Assembly: GCA_003194445.1 (NCBI GenBank)
Contig: PQXF01000009.1
Location: 1 to 64,000, forward strand
Origin: Candidatus Methanogaster sp.
GTDB taxonomy: Archaea; Halobacteriota; Methanosarcinia; Methanosarcinales; Methanogasteraceae
Direction: 5' to 3'
Length of the DNA stretch: 64,000 nucleotides
Under the pieces are notes generated by a model. That model was not told where the DNA came from and did not search any database. It saw nothing but the letters and a program-made list of their open reading frames with translations. How positions within the stretch are numbered: the stretch's first letter is position 1; every line of letters begins with the position of its first letter. Of the stretch, positions 42,925 to 53,243 are shown piece after piece. A program made the translations under genes and the position numbers.

Positions 42925-44601
42925 TTAAAAGTACCTGATCTGATACCTGTACCCCTGCTCCACCAAAAATAGCTGCCGATTACTCCCGAACGTCTGTTCA
43001 ACGGTACCTTTCGAGACCAAGGTGTAGAAATGAGATGCATGTTCTTTCGGACGAAGAATGCGCCCCAACCGTTGCGCCTCCTCCTGACGCGAACCATAAG
43101 TGCCTGATATCTGAATCATAACACTGGCATCAGGCAGATCCACGGAAAAGTTTGCGACCTTGGATACCACAAGCGTATTGATCTCACCCTTCCTGAACTC
43201 GTCATATAGCTTCTCCCTATCATCCTGTTTGGTCTTACCGGTGATGATCGGAAGCTTTAGTGATTTGGCAAGCTTCTCTATCTGCGAGATGAATTGACCG
43301 ATGATCAGGACGCTCTCGCCTGCGTGGTTCTCCAGGAGCTCGCACACAAGCTCTTTCTTGCGCTCGTTCTCTGCTGCGATGCGAAACTTAGCCCGTTTAT
43401 CAGCATGAGCGTAGTTAAGCTCCTCTTCAGGCGAAAGCGGGACGCGATACTCGGTACAGATGGCTTCTGCGATGTAGCCGCGGCTCTCAAGCGTCTTCCA
43501 CGGAACATCGTACCGCTTCGGACCGATCAGCGCAAAGACATCCTCCTCCTTCCCATCCTCGCGCACCAGCGTCGCAGTAAGCCCGAGCCGTCGTCTGGCT
43601 TGAATTTCTGTTGTTGCACGAAATACCGGCGCCGGGAGTATATGCACCTCATCATATATAATTAGCCCCCAGTTATGCTCGGTAAAGATCTTTAAGTTGT
43701 GAAGCGGACTATCCTTTGTTTTACGGTGTGTTAGCATCTGGTATGTGGTGATTGTGATCGGCTTAATCTCTTTGATGCGCCCGGTATACTCGCCGATCTC
43801 CGCTTCGTTGACGCTGGTCTTTGCGATAAGTTCATCGCGCCACTGCGCAACAGAGACCGTATTGGTGGCGATGATCAACGTGTAACTTGATACCTGTGCC
43901 ATCGTTCCAAGCCCTATAATCGTCTTACCAGAACCACACGGAAGAACAATCACTCCACTGCCACCGGTTTTATCTCCTGCACAGTAAAAGAGATCTACAG
44001 CCTCCTCCTGGTAATCGCGCAGCGCAAATGAGTCGCCTCCGAGATCAATGTCGCGCAGAGTAATGTCGAATCGTTCGCCGTCCAGATAGCCGCACAGGTC
44101 CTTGACAGGGTAGCCCGCCTTTATCAACGCATGCTTAAGATCGCCGCGTCTTGCTTGCGGTATGAATAGTCCGGGAATGTTGCCGTTATCCACCTCCACC
44201 CAGAAGCCTTCCAACGACTCGTTGTTACTGATTCGTTCCAGAATAGGGGAGTCTGTAACAACAAGCTCCAGATAGCCCTCTGCGACTTTGGCTTTCTGTA
44301 ACACCAGCTTACCATAAGTCTCGTACCACTCCCTCATATCAGTGATGACATTTGACGGAACGCTGTAACGCGAGAACTCTTCAAGACCGCAAGTGATCTC
44401 TTTAAACGGCACATCCAGTGCTGCCGCATTCCAGAGCGAGAGCGGCGTTACCCGATATGTGTGGATGAACTCTGGCGATTTTACCAGCTCTGCAAATAGT
44501 GATAGGAAATCCCGGCATTCTACGTACCCCGGGTGCCCGACCTCAAGCATCAACGTGCGATCACTCTGGATTATGAGTGGCTTTTGTGGTTGTGAGCTCA
44601 T
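42925..44601 (-). CDS. xpb: XPB-type DNA helicase (superfamily 2)
   Basis: A 558-residue protein with an N-terminal helicase-associated domain (RTLMLEVGHPGYVECRDFLSLFAELVKSPEFIHTYRVTPLSLWNAA). It then has motif I VLPCGSGKTIIGLG, DEVH box (YDEVHILPAP), GLTATLVREDG, the RED-like region and motif VI QRLGRILRP. The C-terminus ends SNRQLFLVEQGYRYQIRYF. XPB unwinds DNA in repair, and archaeal copies usually pair with the Bax1 nuclease. Here the neighbours are two helicase-associated-domain proteins. It is the last gene of a three-gene operon, overlapping the previous gene by 4 bases. Confidence 0.93.
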   Translation of the reverse strand: MSSQPQKPLIIQSDRTLMLEVGHPGYVECRDFLSLFAELVKSPEFIHTYRVTPLSLWNAAALDVPFKEITCGLEEFSRYSVPSNVITDMREWYETYGKLVLQKAKVAEGYLELVVTDSPILERISNNESLEGFWVEVDNGNIPGLFIPQARRGDLKHALIKAGYPVKDLCGYLDGERFDITLRDIDLGGDSFALRDYQEEAVDLFYCAGDKTGGSGVIVLPCGSGKTIIGLGTMAQVSSYTLIIATNTVSVAQWRDELIAKTSVNEAEIGEYTGRIKEIKPITITTYQMLTHRKTKDSPLHNLKIFTEHNWGLIIYDEVHILPAPVFRATTEIQARRRLGLTATLVREDGKEEDVFALIGPKRYDVPWKTLESRGYIAEAICTEYRVPLSPEEELNYAHADKRAKFRIAAENERKKELVCELLENHAGESVLIIGQFISQIEKLAKSLKLPIITGKTKQDDREKLYDEFRKGEINTLVVSKVANFSVDLPDASVMIQISGTYGSRQEEAQRLGRILRPKEHASHFYTLVSKGTVEQTFGSNRQLFLVEQGYRYQIRYF

Positions 44602-46313
44602 AGAATATCCTCGGTCTTGATTGTGTAATCTAACAGTTTCTTACTGACTTTCTTTACCTCTGGTTCGTAACGTTTGTCAAAGGAGAGTGTCAATTTACCC
44701 CAATCAGCAGCAACCGGGCATCCGGCAACTATAAGTCCATTTCGGAACTCTTCCATCAATTCTTTTGCCGGGAAGTGAAATGTGATCCGAACTTCCCGTT
44801 TGATCGTCACACGTTTCTTTGTTTTTGCTTTTGTCTTTGATTTCGCTTTTGAAACGCCCATATCGCGTCTGGGGAATACCGTGTCTGTACCGTCCGGGAG
44901 GCGCGTAAAAGCCGAAGAGCGATGTTTTATGCGGAGAGGGATCAACTCCTTCTGCAGAAGATGCGCAAACAACTGGTCGGGCGAACGCACGATCTTAATT
45001 GCAGGCGATATGGATCCGATCGTGAATTCGTCGAGTTCAGGCAAATTGCGATCTCCCTCGAGAAGCACGACATCCTCGTAGAGTGTGAATGCTTCTGAAG
45101 CCCCAGCCCACTCTTCGAGTTCGATTCGAACATTCTGTGGCAGTTTCTGACCGCTCATCTTCTCCAGGAGCTTGATCACATCAAAATCTTCTCTTTCGCT
45201 TAATTGGGTCAGAACCTTCTTTTTCCGAAGTTTTAAGATGTTTGCTCTGTCTTTTGTTACGACATCCGCAAGTTTTGTCAGTTGCGTAAGAATCAGAACC
45301 GGATACAATTCCGATTCCACATGTATCTCAAAATTCGGCTGCACTGTAACTTTGGGCTCTATGATCTCATGGCTCATCACGTGCAGGAACAGATCATTGA
45401 TCCGAAACGCCAGAAGCTGATTCATCTCGGGCAGAAGTCCTTTATACTCTGTTTCGGAGTAGGCAACCTCGATATATCCTAAAATAAGGGGCAATCCTTC
45501 AAGGAATCGTTCCACAAAGCGACCTTCCACTCGCTCAAACGCATCCGCATCACCCTCTGAAATCTGCATCCTCTCGCCCCACCTCTCCTTTTGCTCCTGA
45601 AAGTTGCCATACCGACCCTTCTTTGCATACTCTTTATGTGAATATTTGGGATTCTCCGGAATGAGGAAGAATGGATGATGTTCTTTCAGATATCGGATCA
45701 ATGAGGCTGTAGTATACCAAACACCAGGCGTGCAGGATTGCAAAACCTTGGTAATAAACCGTCTTGCTTTGCCAAAGTCTAATCCCGGAATAATGCCAGT
45801 CCCCGATCCCCAGGTCGAGAACCCGGATAGCCTGCCAAGTATACTTGTCTCGTAAAACTCATTTTCACCATCGGGATAATTTTTTATTACTACGTCCTGA
45901 AGCTTCTTCTCCTGCTCTATTAACGGTAAACTGATGAACTCTTCGTATCTTTTGGTATCAACGTCGATGTAATTGTCAGGAAATGACGGTTCACTGCTGT
46001 AATACCCCATATACCTCCCCTCGGTGTCATAGTTTACGAACTTGAATGTGAGCGCCAGGCAATCGACATAATCTATCCAGTCAGAACGTCCGTACGCCTC
46101 TACTTCTTCTACCAGATAAGAATCGCTCATGAGTTTTGCCAATCGCTTTTGATCAGACTTGTTCAACTCATTACTCCGGTGTAACCGTTTTACATCGCGC
46201 TCTTTCACATACTCAACAAAAGCATGTAGATCATGGCGCAGATCGCACTGGTTGGAAACAATGCTCAGTTCGTCGATATCCGCCTGGGTTAAGTCTGGTT
46301 TTGGTTGCATCAT
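44598..46313 (-). CDS. Helicase-associated (XPB/Ssl2 N-terminal-like) domain protein
   Basis: The 571-residue protein contains TVQPNFEIHVESELYPVLILTQLTKLADVVTKDRANI ... KLPQNVRIELEEWAG, the signature of the helicase_C_3/XPB N-terminal-like domain found next to bacterial XPB. The N-terminal 330 residues are helical and have WGSGTGIIPGLDFGKAR. A basic segment (SKAKSKTKAKTKKRVTIKRE, ~490-510) may contact nucleic acid. No ATPase motif of its own. It overlaps the genes on both sides by 4 bases. Confidence 0.78.
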   Translation of the reverse strand: MMQPKPDLTQADIDELSIVSNQCDLRHDLHAFVEYVKERDVKRLHRSNELNKSDQKRLAKLMSDSYLVEEVEAYGRSDWIDYVDCLALTFKFVNYDTEGRYMGYYSSEPSFPDNYIDVDTKRYEEFISLPLIEQEKKLQDVVIKNYPDGENEFYETSILGRLSGFSTWGSGTGIIPGLDFGKARRFITKVLQSCTPGVWYTTASLIRYLKEHHPFFLIPENPKYSHKEYAKKGRYGNFQEQKERWGERMQISEGDADAFERVEGRFVERFLEGLPLILGYIEVAYSETEYKGLLPEMNQLLAFRINDLFLHVMSHEIIEPKVTVQPNFEIHVESELYPVLILTQLTKLADVVTKDRANILKLRKKKVLTQLSEREDFDVIKLLEKMSGQKLPQNVRIELEEWAGASEAFTLYEDVVLLEGDRNLPELDEFTIGSISPAIKIVRSPDQLFAHLLQKELIPLRIKHRSSAFTRLPDGTDTVFPRRDMGVSKAKSKTKAKTKKRVTIKREVRITFHFPAKELMEEFRNGLIVAGCPVAADWGKLTLSFDKRYEPEVKKVSKKLLDYTIKTEDIL

Positions 46314-47731
46314 TCATTCCTCGCCTTCTTGACCACGTGCCCCGACGCGCTCACTATCTTCTGAATCGCCGGGAGAACGCCACAGGGAAAGGCGATATAA
46401 TCATCCGGAAGCGATACAAGTTGCGAACCGTTGCATGACTTTTCGATCTGCACCTTAAGGCTCAGATCTTTTACCTGTGCAACCATCAGGTCTTCATGAA
46501 TGATCTGTTTACCCCATCTCTTTTCAGCAATCTCAATTGCACTGCGAAAACCAGATGAATTCTCTCTGAGCCACTCAAAAATACCTTCTTTTCGAACCGT
46601 CGTGAGCGCATCCCCAATCTTAATGATATCTGCGGTTGCTCGCAGGTTGGCGTTATGAATATCCATGAGTGCGATCGAAGCTATCACTTCCAGTGCGGTA
46701 TAAGGGATTTTCACCAGATCCAGCACTACCGTACCATCGGGCGCAATCTGTAGGTACTGATCAGGCGTTGGTGCGGCTGCGTCGTCTAAGGAATCATCAG
46801 GTAACCGATAGTATGCCGTCATATCCACCACGACTTTTACAAGGCAGCCCCACTCCCAGCCCGCCTCGCAGATCTGTTCGCAGGGGTGATTTACATCATC
46901 TCCTGTAAATATCTTGAGTATCACTTCGAGACCGTCGGCGGGTAGCCATTCATGCTCTCCAAGTTGTGCAATTGCATAGAGTGCAGCATCAACGGGAGCC
47001 ATATCATCGCTCGGATAACCTGGATAACCCCGATCCTCAGTATCGGTTTTAATAGACGCACGCATGCAAGCTTTCTGCCAATCCAACAGGTATTTTGCTC
47101 TGAACTGTTCGCGCCCGATAGACAGATTACCCTCGTTGATTGTAAGTTTGAACGACCGTCTGTCTGATTTTGATAATGGAGATGGTCTTTTTCTCTCCCC
47201 TCCCGCAAGCTCAAGCAGTTTATCACGCAGAACTTCTCTCTTGAACTTTCCGGTTTTTTTGAATTTGGAAGCCTTGACGAGTGGTGGAAGAAAACTCCCG
47301 AATTCCGGAGGAAAATAGAATTGTAAGCGTTCCATCTTGGTAGACTTTCCATATGTTTCTCGCTCTATGGCGATGAGTACACCCTTTCGCACCAGATTAC
47401 TCTTCACTTTTTTGAATGTTTCTTTATACCGTTTGGTAAAAGTCATGTAATAATATCCTTTTGTGGATTCTGCGCAACCATATAATCTCTCGAAGTACTC
47501 GATACCAACTTCCTCCTTAATCTTATCAAGCAAGTGGAGGAACACAACTTCCTTGTAGGTTAATGAGTCCAGTACTTCCTTTATGCCAATCGTGGAGATG
47601 AAGAAGTTCTCAAAGACGTCACGAGAAGTCGCCTCTTTGGCAGAAAAACCGCGGCTTTTGCAGATCGCCTTTATATCGGAGTCAGTGATATCGCTTTTAC
47701 ACATCTGCTTCAGCATACTTTGCGTATCCAT
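46310..47731 (-). CDS. XPB-operon protein of unknown function
   Basis: 473 residues from MDTQSMLKQMCKSDITDSDIK; GAGAGG lies 8 bases upstream, so this start is preferred over one at 47845. A helical N-terminus, a probable winged-helix-like stretch (TFTKRYKETFKKVKSNLVRKGVLIAIERE) and a C-terminal region ending SYIAFPCGV-like (VSLPDDYIAFPCGVLPAIQKIV) are visible. It is first in the operon. It may belong to the same loose family as the following gene, but I recognise no named domain. Confidence 0.7.
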   Translation of the reverse strand: MDTQSMLKQMCKSDITDSDIKAICKSRGFSAKEATSRDVFENFFISTIGIKEVLDSLTYKEVVFLHLLDKIKEEVGIEYFERLYGCAESTKGYYYMTFTKRYKETFKKVKSNLVRKGVLIAIERETYGKSTKMERLQFYFPPEFGSFLPPLVKASKFKKTGKFKREVLRDKLLELAGGERKRPSPLSKSDRRSFKLTINEGNLSIGREQFRAKYLLDWQKACMRASIKTDTEDRGYPGYPSDDMAPVDAALYAIAQLGEHEWLPADGLEVILKIFTGDDVNHPCEQICEAGWEWGCLVKVVVDMTAYYRLPDDSLDDAAAPTPDQYLQIAPDGTVVLDLVKIPYTALEVIASIALMDIHNANLRATADIIKIGDALTTVRKEGIFEWLRENSSGFRSAIEIAEKRWGKQIIHEDLMVAQVKDLSLKVQIEKSCNGSQLVSLPDDYIAFPCGVLPAIQKIVSASGHVVKKARNE

Positions 47732-47888
47732 TGGAATAGCCTCTCTTTGGGTATACCTTAAGTCCATATGTCGATGACTTTTGTCCCTTCTTTTTAGACG
47801 CGGGGCATCGATCATAATACTTACCAAATCTCGTGGATTTCGCACAATGATATAATTCCATTAACATCAAAACACACAAGTGGATCAG

Positions 47889-47974
47889 GTGCCTGCCATG
47901 ATCGATCAAGAGAAATGCACTCAGTGCAGGACATGCATCGATGTGCGCCCGATAACATGATTGTGAAACTGTGA
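47889..47974 (+). repeat. Fourth partial copy of the rnfB 3' end
   Basis: The last ~85 bp of rnfB are recognisable (gatcgatcaagagaaatgca, acatgcatcgatgt) with small losses, ending at a matching TGA. It sits next to the 3' end of the tatD-like gene. Confidence 0.75.
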
Positions 47975-48007
47975 GTAAATGAGCCGGTGTGCGGTGTGGG
48001 CAGTTGC

Positions 48008-48847
48008 TCATACAACGATCTCGATGCCATACACCTGCTCAGGGTTCTCCTTGTGCACCTTCCAGAAAACCTCCTCACCGAACTTATCGACCAACTGCAA
48101 GGTTCTCCGGGGCACGGTCTTTGGCCCAAGCACCGCGCCGGGTCTCTCGGGGTCGTCGATGTAATCGGTCTCCATCATGAACCTGCTTCCCTCGATAAGC
48201 GCGCTCTCGATCGCGCCCTTGCCTGCAAGCACCCCCGGAAAGAGCCCTTCGCGTTCAAAAACATGTATCAGCGGCGGAGCATAATGCTTGACCACCTTTC
48301 CGGGCGAAATCCCGGATCTCTTCGCAATCGCGGTAAGATCCGCGATCACTGCCGCGTCCGCAGTCTCGGTGTGGAGTTGCACAGCGCATCCGGCGTCACG
48401 CGCGAGAGTCATGCCGTAAGCCATGATGCGGTTGGACGCATCCCACGCGCTTCCAGAGACCTCGTAATGCGGTCTTCCGGTCTTGATGGCTATCGCCTCA
48501 TTCTCACAAACGAAACGTTGTGCGATCTCGAGCCCGGCAATCATCAACTCCTCTGCCCGCGTCTGCCCCACGCGGTCGGATAGCACCGTGATCTCGGCGG
48601 GATGGACGCCAAGCACAGGAAACGCGGTAACTCCAATATCAGACCGGTTCACCTCACGCGCGATACTGATCGTCTCTTCGAAGACCGGTTCGTAGTCACT
48701 TGGCTTTGTTATCGCAATACCAAGTGTCCATGATGGCTTTGATACAAGGATGATGTGTGTGCCACCCGCGCGGGCAAACTCCTTGACCGCCATGAGTCCC
48801 TTTCCCCGGCGATCGAGATGGATATGATTGTCAGTTATCGGGATCAT
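48008..48847 (-). CDS. TatD-related metal-dependent hydrolase
   Basis: A 279-residue TIM-barrel amidohydrolase of the TatD type, with the metal ligands in TDNHIHLDRRG, GVHPAEI, HTETADAA, VKHYAPP and ETDYIDDPERPG. TatD enzymes are divalent-metal nucleases or hydrolases; archaeal members of this branch are uncharacterised. Its 3' end is duplicated at 42575-42768. It runs convergently to the rnfB tail copy and is 10 bases after tbp. Confidence 0.9.
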   Translation of the reverse strand: MIPITDNHIHLDRRGKGLMAVKEFARAGGTHIILVSKPSWTLGIAITKPSDYEPVFEETISIAREVNRSDIGVTAFPVLGVHPAEITVLSDRVGQTRAEELMIAGLEIAQRFVCENEAIAIKTGRPHYEVSGSAWDASNRIMAYGMTLARDAGCAVQLHTETADAAVIADLTAIAKRSGISPGKVVKHYAPPLIHVFEREGLFPGVLAGKGAIESALIEGSRFMMETDYIDDPERPGAVLGPKTVPRRTLQLVDKFGEEVFWKVHKENPEQVYGIEIVV

Positions 48848-48857
48848 GGATCAGAAA

Positions 48858-49421
48858 TCATAACAATCCAAGTTCATCGAGATCATTTACAATTTTGATG
48901 ACGACAAGTTTCGAGTCTTCCGGAGTTTTGCATCCTGTGATAATCATTTTACCAGATCCAAATAGCAACACGACCGATTTCGGCTCTTTAATCCGGTAAA
49001 CAAGTCCCGGAAACTGCTCTGGCTCGTATTCAATGTTTTCGAACCCAAGACCCATCGAAACGGCATCGAGATTGATCACGCATCCAAGGTCGGCAGATGA
49101 AACGATATTGTGTAGAACAAGTTCGGTCTGTCCCTCTGTACTGGTCCCGATCTCTTCAAGTTTCTCAAATATCTTTGTTACCCCGATCTTTACATCTGAG
49201 ATCTTCTTTGCACCCGTACACACGATCTTCCCGCTTCCGAAGACAAGAACCGCAAGCTTTGGCTCTTTGAGGCGATAGATCGCTCCGGGAAATCTCTTTT
49301 TGTTGTATTCAGCTCCCTCTATCAACTGTGACACGCGTTCGAGATCGATGGTGCTTGTTATCGAGGTGGACGCAACCACATTCTCGATTTTGATCGTTTT
49401 TGGGATATTTTCAAGGGACAT
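48858..49421 (-). CDS. tbp: TATA-binding protein (general transcription factor)
   Basis: The 187-residue protein has the two imperfect repeats of TBP: IENVVASTSITSTIDLERVSQLIEGAEYNKKRFPGAIYRLKEPK...VFGSGKIVCTGAKK and NIVSSADLGCVINLDAVSMGLGFENIEYEPEQFPGLVYRIKEPK...LFGSGKMIITGCKT. The start MSLENIPKTIK is preceded by AAGG; a Met 32 codons upstream is unlikely. Full length for the family. Confidence 0.97.
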   Translation of the reverse strand: MSLENIPKTIKIENVVASTSITSTIDLERVSQLIEGAEYNKKRFPGAIYRLKEPKLAVLVFGSGKIVCTGAKKISDVKIGVTKIFEKLEEIGTSTEGQTELVLHNIVSSADLGCVINLDAVSMGLGFENIEYEPEQFPGLVYRIKEPKSVVLLFGSGKMIITGCKTPEDSKLVVIKIVNDLDELGLL

Positions 49422-49473
49422 ATAGCAACCTTCGGCACAATATTTCAGTGGAGATGGTATTAGTTGTATGAAT

Positions 49474-49484
49474 TGATATATTAA
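49474..49484 (-). promoter_or_regulatory. TATA box of tbp
   Basis: On the minus strand ttaatatatca lies about 55-60 bases upstream of the tbp start, giving a predicted 30-base leader. Confidence 0.6.
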
Positions 49485-49541
49485 CCTTACTGAAAATGGA
49501 ATGGGGCTGTCAACCACTACCGCACTGCCACACCAATAAGG

Positions 49542-49549
49542 TTTTAAAT
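49542..49549 (+). promoter_or_regulatory. TATA box of mer-fpoF
   Basis: ttttaaat lies 51-58 bases before the mer ATG, with AGGAGG 8 bases before the start codon. The predicted transcript starts near 49572. Confidence 0.6.
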
Positions 49550-49596
49550 CATTACACCAACGATCATCTCAACCCTATTAGATAACAGGAGGATAA

Positions 49597-50583
<987 letters not shown>

Positions 50584-50588
50584 GTGAT

Positions 50589-51632
50589 TTGCCGCCAAAG
50601 ATTGTAGAGGTCATCGAGAATGGCGTCTGCGCGGCTTGCGGGGCATGTGAAGCAACATGCCCCTTAAACGCCGTTCACGTAGAGTCTGAGGCAGATGTGC
50701 CTGAAGATGAGGCTCGTCCCCCAAGCGCAAGCAGACGCGATCCGAATAATCTAACTTACTATATTCACGGCGCAGCATGTGAGGTCTGTGAGGACTGTCT
50801 GACCTGTTCAAGGGTTTGTCCTGTCGTGGACGGATTCCCTGAGGATGAGTTTGACAACGTCCGAAGCTTCAGGGGAGGAAAGAGTGAGCTAGAGGGGCAG
50901 GACGGTGCTGTCGTGTCAGCAATTCTCAAATCCTTATTCGAGCAGGGTGAGATCGACTGTGCTGTCGGTATCAAGCGGGACGACGACTGGAATATCGAGC
51001 CATTCATGCTGACGAAGGCGTCAGATGTTGATTTATCAAAGGGCACGAAGTACAGTTCAGCGCCGGTTCTTGCGCAGCTCAAGGAGGCTATGACTAAGTA
51101 CGAGAAGATCGCAGTTGTTGGAGTACCGTGTCAGGCACACGGCGCAGCACTCATGCGCGAGAACATGACCGACCGAATCGTGCTTGTGGTGGGCATTCTC
51201 TGCATGGAGAGCTTCACAAGCGAGGTGCTCCGCGAAAACATCATCCCTGATATCATGGGCCTCAATCTCAAGGAAGTCGTGAAGATGGACTTCGGAGGAG
51301 GTAAGTTCTGGGCATTCACCAAGAACGGTGATAATGGTGATGAGCCTGAACCTCATAATGTTGCGATCAAGGAAGTCGCACCGCTTGCACGAACACCGTG
51401 CCACCACTGTCTAGATTACACAGCCTACTATGCGGATATCTCGGTCGGATCGGTAGGCGCGCCAGATGGATGGAACTCGGTCATCGTCAGAACCGAGGCC
51501 GGAGAGAAGTACTTAAACAAAGTGAAAGGCATCGAATACATGGATGACCCGAAGCCAGGGATGTTCCTTATAAAGAAACTTGCAGACCAGAAGCACAAGA
51601 ATAATGCGCCAAAGGAAGGAGAAGCGCATTAG
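50589..51632 (+). CDS. fpoF: F420H2 dehydrogenase subunit F (FpoF)
   Basis: A 347-residue protein with TTG start and GGAGGC ribosome site. The N-terminus has two Fe-S motifs ([34 protein letters not shown]) and the rest is the FrhB-like F420/FAD part ([70 protein letters not shown]). It oxidises F420H2 and delivers electrons to the Fpo complex or ferredoxin. The length fits FpoF, not FrhB. Confidence 0.93.
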   Translation: MPPKIVEVIENGVCAACGACEATCPLNAVHVESEADVPEDEARPPSASRRDPNNLTYYIHGAACEVCEDCLTCSRVCPVVDGFPEDEFDNVRSFRGGKSELEGQDGAVVSAILKSLFEQGEIDCAVGIKRDDDWNIEPFMLTKASDVDLSKGTKYSSAPVLAQLKEAMTKYEKIAVVGVPCQAHGAALMRENMTDRIVLVVGILCMESFTSEVLRENIIPDIMGLNLKEVVKMDFGGGKFWAFTKNGDNGDEPEPHNVAIKEVAPLARTPCHHCLDYTAYYADISVGSVGAPDGWNSVIVRTEAGEKYLNKVKGIEYMDDPKPGMFLIKKLADQKHKNNAPKEGEAH

Positions 51633-52140
51633 CCGTGCTTTTTATATCGGGCGCTTTCAGCCATACCACATAGGACATCATACTGTCCTTGAAAGCATCG
51701 CCGGCGAGGCTGACGAAATTATCGTCGGGATCGGCAGTGCACAGCGTAGTCATGAGATAGAGAATCCGTTTACCGCAGGCGAGCGTGTAGTTATGGTCTC
51801 ACGTTCGCTGAAAGATTTAGATATTGATTGTTACGTAATTCCGATCGAAGATATACAGCGAAATGCAGTCTGGGTCTCTCATGTGAGATCCATGACCCCC
51901 TATTTTGATCTCGCGTACACCAACAACCCGCTTGTTTTCCGGTTGTTCGAGGAGGCAGGAGTTCAGGTCAAGCGTTCTCCAATGCACCAGCGGGATCTCT
52001 ATTCCGGAACCCTTATACGAAAAAAGATGCTCTCTGGCGAGGATTGGGAGCATCTCGTACCTGATGCTGTGGCAGAGACGATTGATGATATCAGGGGGAT
52101 CGAGCGGATCCGGGATATTGCACGAGATGATATAAAGTAG
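51604..52140 (+). CDS. nadM: Nicotinamide-nucleotide adenylyltransferase, archaeal type (NadM)
   Basis: 178 residues from Met 51604; the N-terminus overlaps fpoF by 29 bases, and a nearby ATT after AAGGAG could instead be used. Motifs: [17 protein letters not shown] (HxGH), [24 protein letters not shown] and [17 protein letters not shown]-like ISGT site. It makes NAD+ from NMN and ATP. Confidence 0.92.
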   Translation: MRQRKEKRISRAFYIGRFQPYHIGHHTVLESIAGEADEIIVGIGSAQRSHEIENPFTAGERVVMVSRSLKDLDIDCYVIPIEDIQRNAVWVSHVRSMTPYFDLAYTNNPLVFRLFEEAGVQVKRSPMHQRDLYSGTLIRKKMLSGEDWEHLVPDAVAETIDDIRGIERIRDIARDDIK

Positions 52141-52230
52141 TATCTGAAGGAAACTTTTTAATTTGCTCTGGTCGGTTGAAAACATGATGCCAACCCGGCA
52201 AATACAAATATGATTAGATAGGTGTAATCA

Positions 52231-52302
52231 GTGAAATCGGTGTTAATCTGTGGCTAAAACAGTATCAGCCACATATTAACGCAGATGGACACAGATTAGC
52301 GG
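52231..52302. repeat. Dispersed inverted-repeat element, copy 1
   Basis: The arms gttaatctgtggct (52242-52255) and agccacatattaac (52267-52280) are inverted repeats with 13 of 14 matches. The motif, with its flank acacagatta, recurs at 54724-54799. The remaining 52141-52230 and 52303-52454 hold no supportable gene. Confidence 0.75.
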
Positions 52303-52454
52303 TGTAAACGACTTTTCAGATCGATAGTTCTCCATTATGGCAGTTGTGGTTGCGTAAGACAATCCGGCGTTCCCAGAAAACAATAAAAAGACTCATCTGA
52401 AGCTTGTTTGGACGTTACTGTGACCTTTTAAACGAGGAACTATTGTCTGAAGTT

Positions 52455-53201
52455 TCATCCGGACGAGCATAGAGCATCGTGCAGCCGCACCACATCCCCG
52501 ATCACGACGATCGCAGGAGCCTTAACCCCGCGATCCTTTGCGATACCGACGATCGTGCTTAAACTTCCTGTGGTCACCACCTGATCATCCCGTGTTCCGC
52601 GCTCGATTATCGCAACAGGCGTATCAGGGTCACTGCCATACCGCATCAATTCCGGGATGTACGTGCCAAGCGTGCTCACCCCCATCAGGATCACGAGCGT
52701 GCCCAACGACTGCGAAAGCCATTCCCAATCGAGCATCGATCCGTCTTTCTTCTGCTCATGCCCTGTGATGATCGTTACCATCGATGCGCTATCCCTGTGC
52801 GTAATCGGGATGCCAGCATACGCGGGAACCGCTATTGCCGACGTGATGCCGGGCACCACCTCGAACTCAATCCCGGCTCTCCGAAGCTCCAGTGCTTCCT
52901 CGCCACCCCTTCCAAAGAGGTATGGGTCGCCGCCCTTCAGACGAACCACCATATTTCCCTGCGATGCGTAATCGACCAGCAACCGGTTGATCTCATCCTG
53001 TGAAAGTGTGTGGTCGCCTGCGTATTTGCCGACATCGATCAGTTCCGCGCTTTTCGGAAGCGAGTTAAGTATTTCAGGTCCGGGCAGTTGGTCGTACACG
53101 ATCACGTCCGCCTCCTTGGTAAGGCGCAGCGCCTTGATCGTCAGGAGTTCGGGGTCGCCGGGACCGGAGCCGACCAGATAGACCTTCCCATTCGGATGCA
53201 T
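52455..53201 (-). CDS. cobA: Uroporphyrinogen-III C-methyltransferase (SUMT)
   Basis: About 248 residues from [25 protein letters not shown]; a Met 8 codons upstream is possible. Key motifs: [52 protein letters not shown]. The enzyme adds two methyl groups to uroporphyrinogen III, giving precorrin-2, the precursor of sirohaem, cobalamin and F430. Confidence 0.95.
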   Translation of the reverse strand: MHPNGKVYLVGSGPGDPELLTIKALRLTKEADVIVYDQLPGPEILNSLPKSAELIDVGKYAGDHTLSQDEINRLLVDYASQGNMVVRLKGGDPYLFGRGGEEALELRRAGIEFEVVPGITSAIAVPAYAGIPITHRDSASMVTIITGHEQKKDGSMLDWEWLSQSLGTLVILMGVSTLGTYIPELMRYGSDPDTPVAIIERGTRDDQVVTTGSLSTIVGIAKDRGVKAPAIVVIGDVVRLHDALCSSG

Positions 53202-53243
53202 GGTAATCCCACTTGCATTAAGCATAATAACAGTTTCGTGAAT

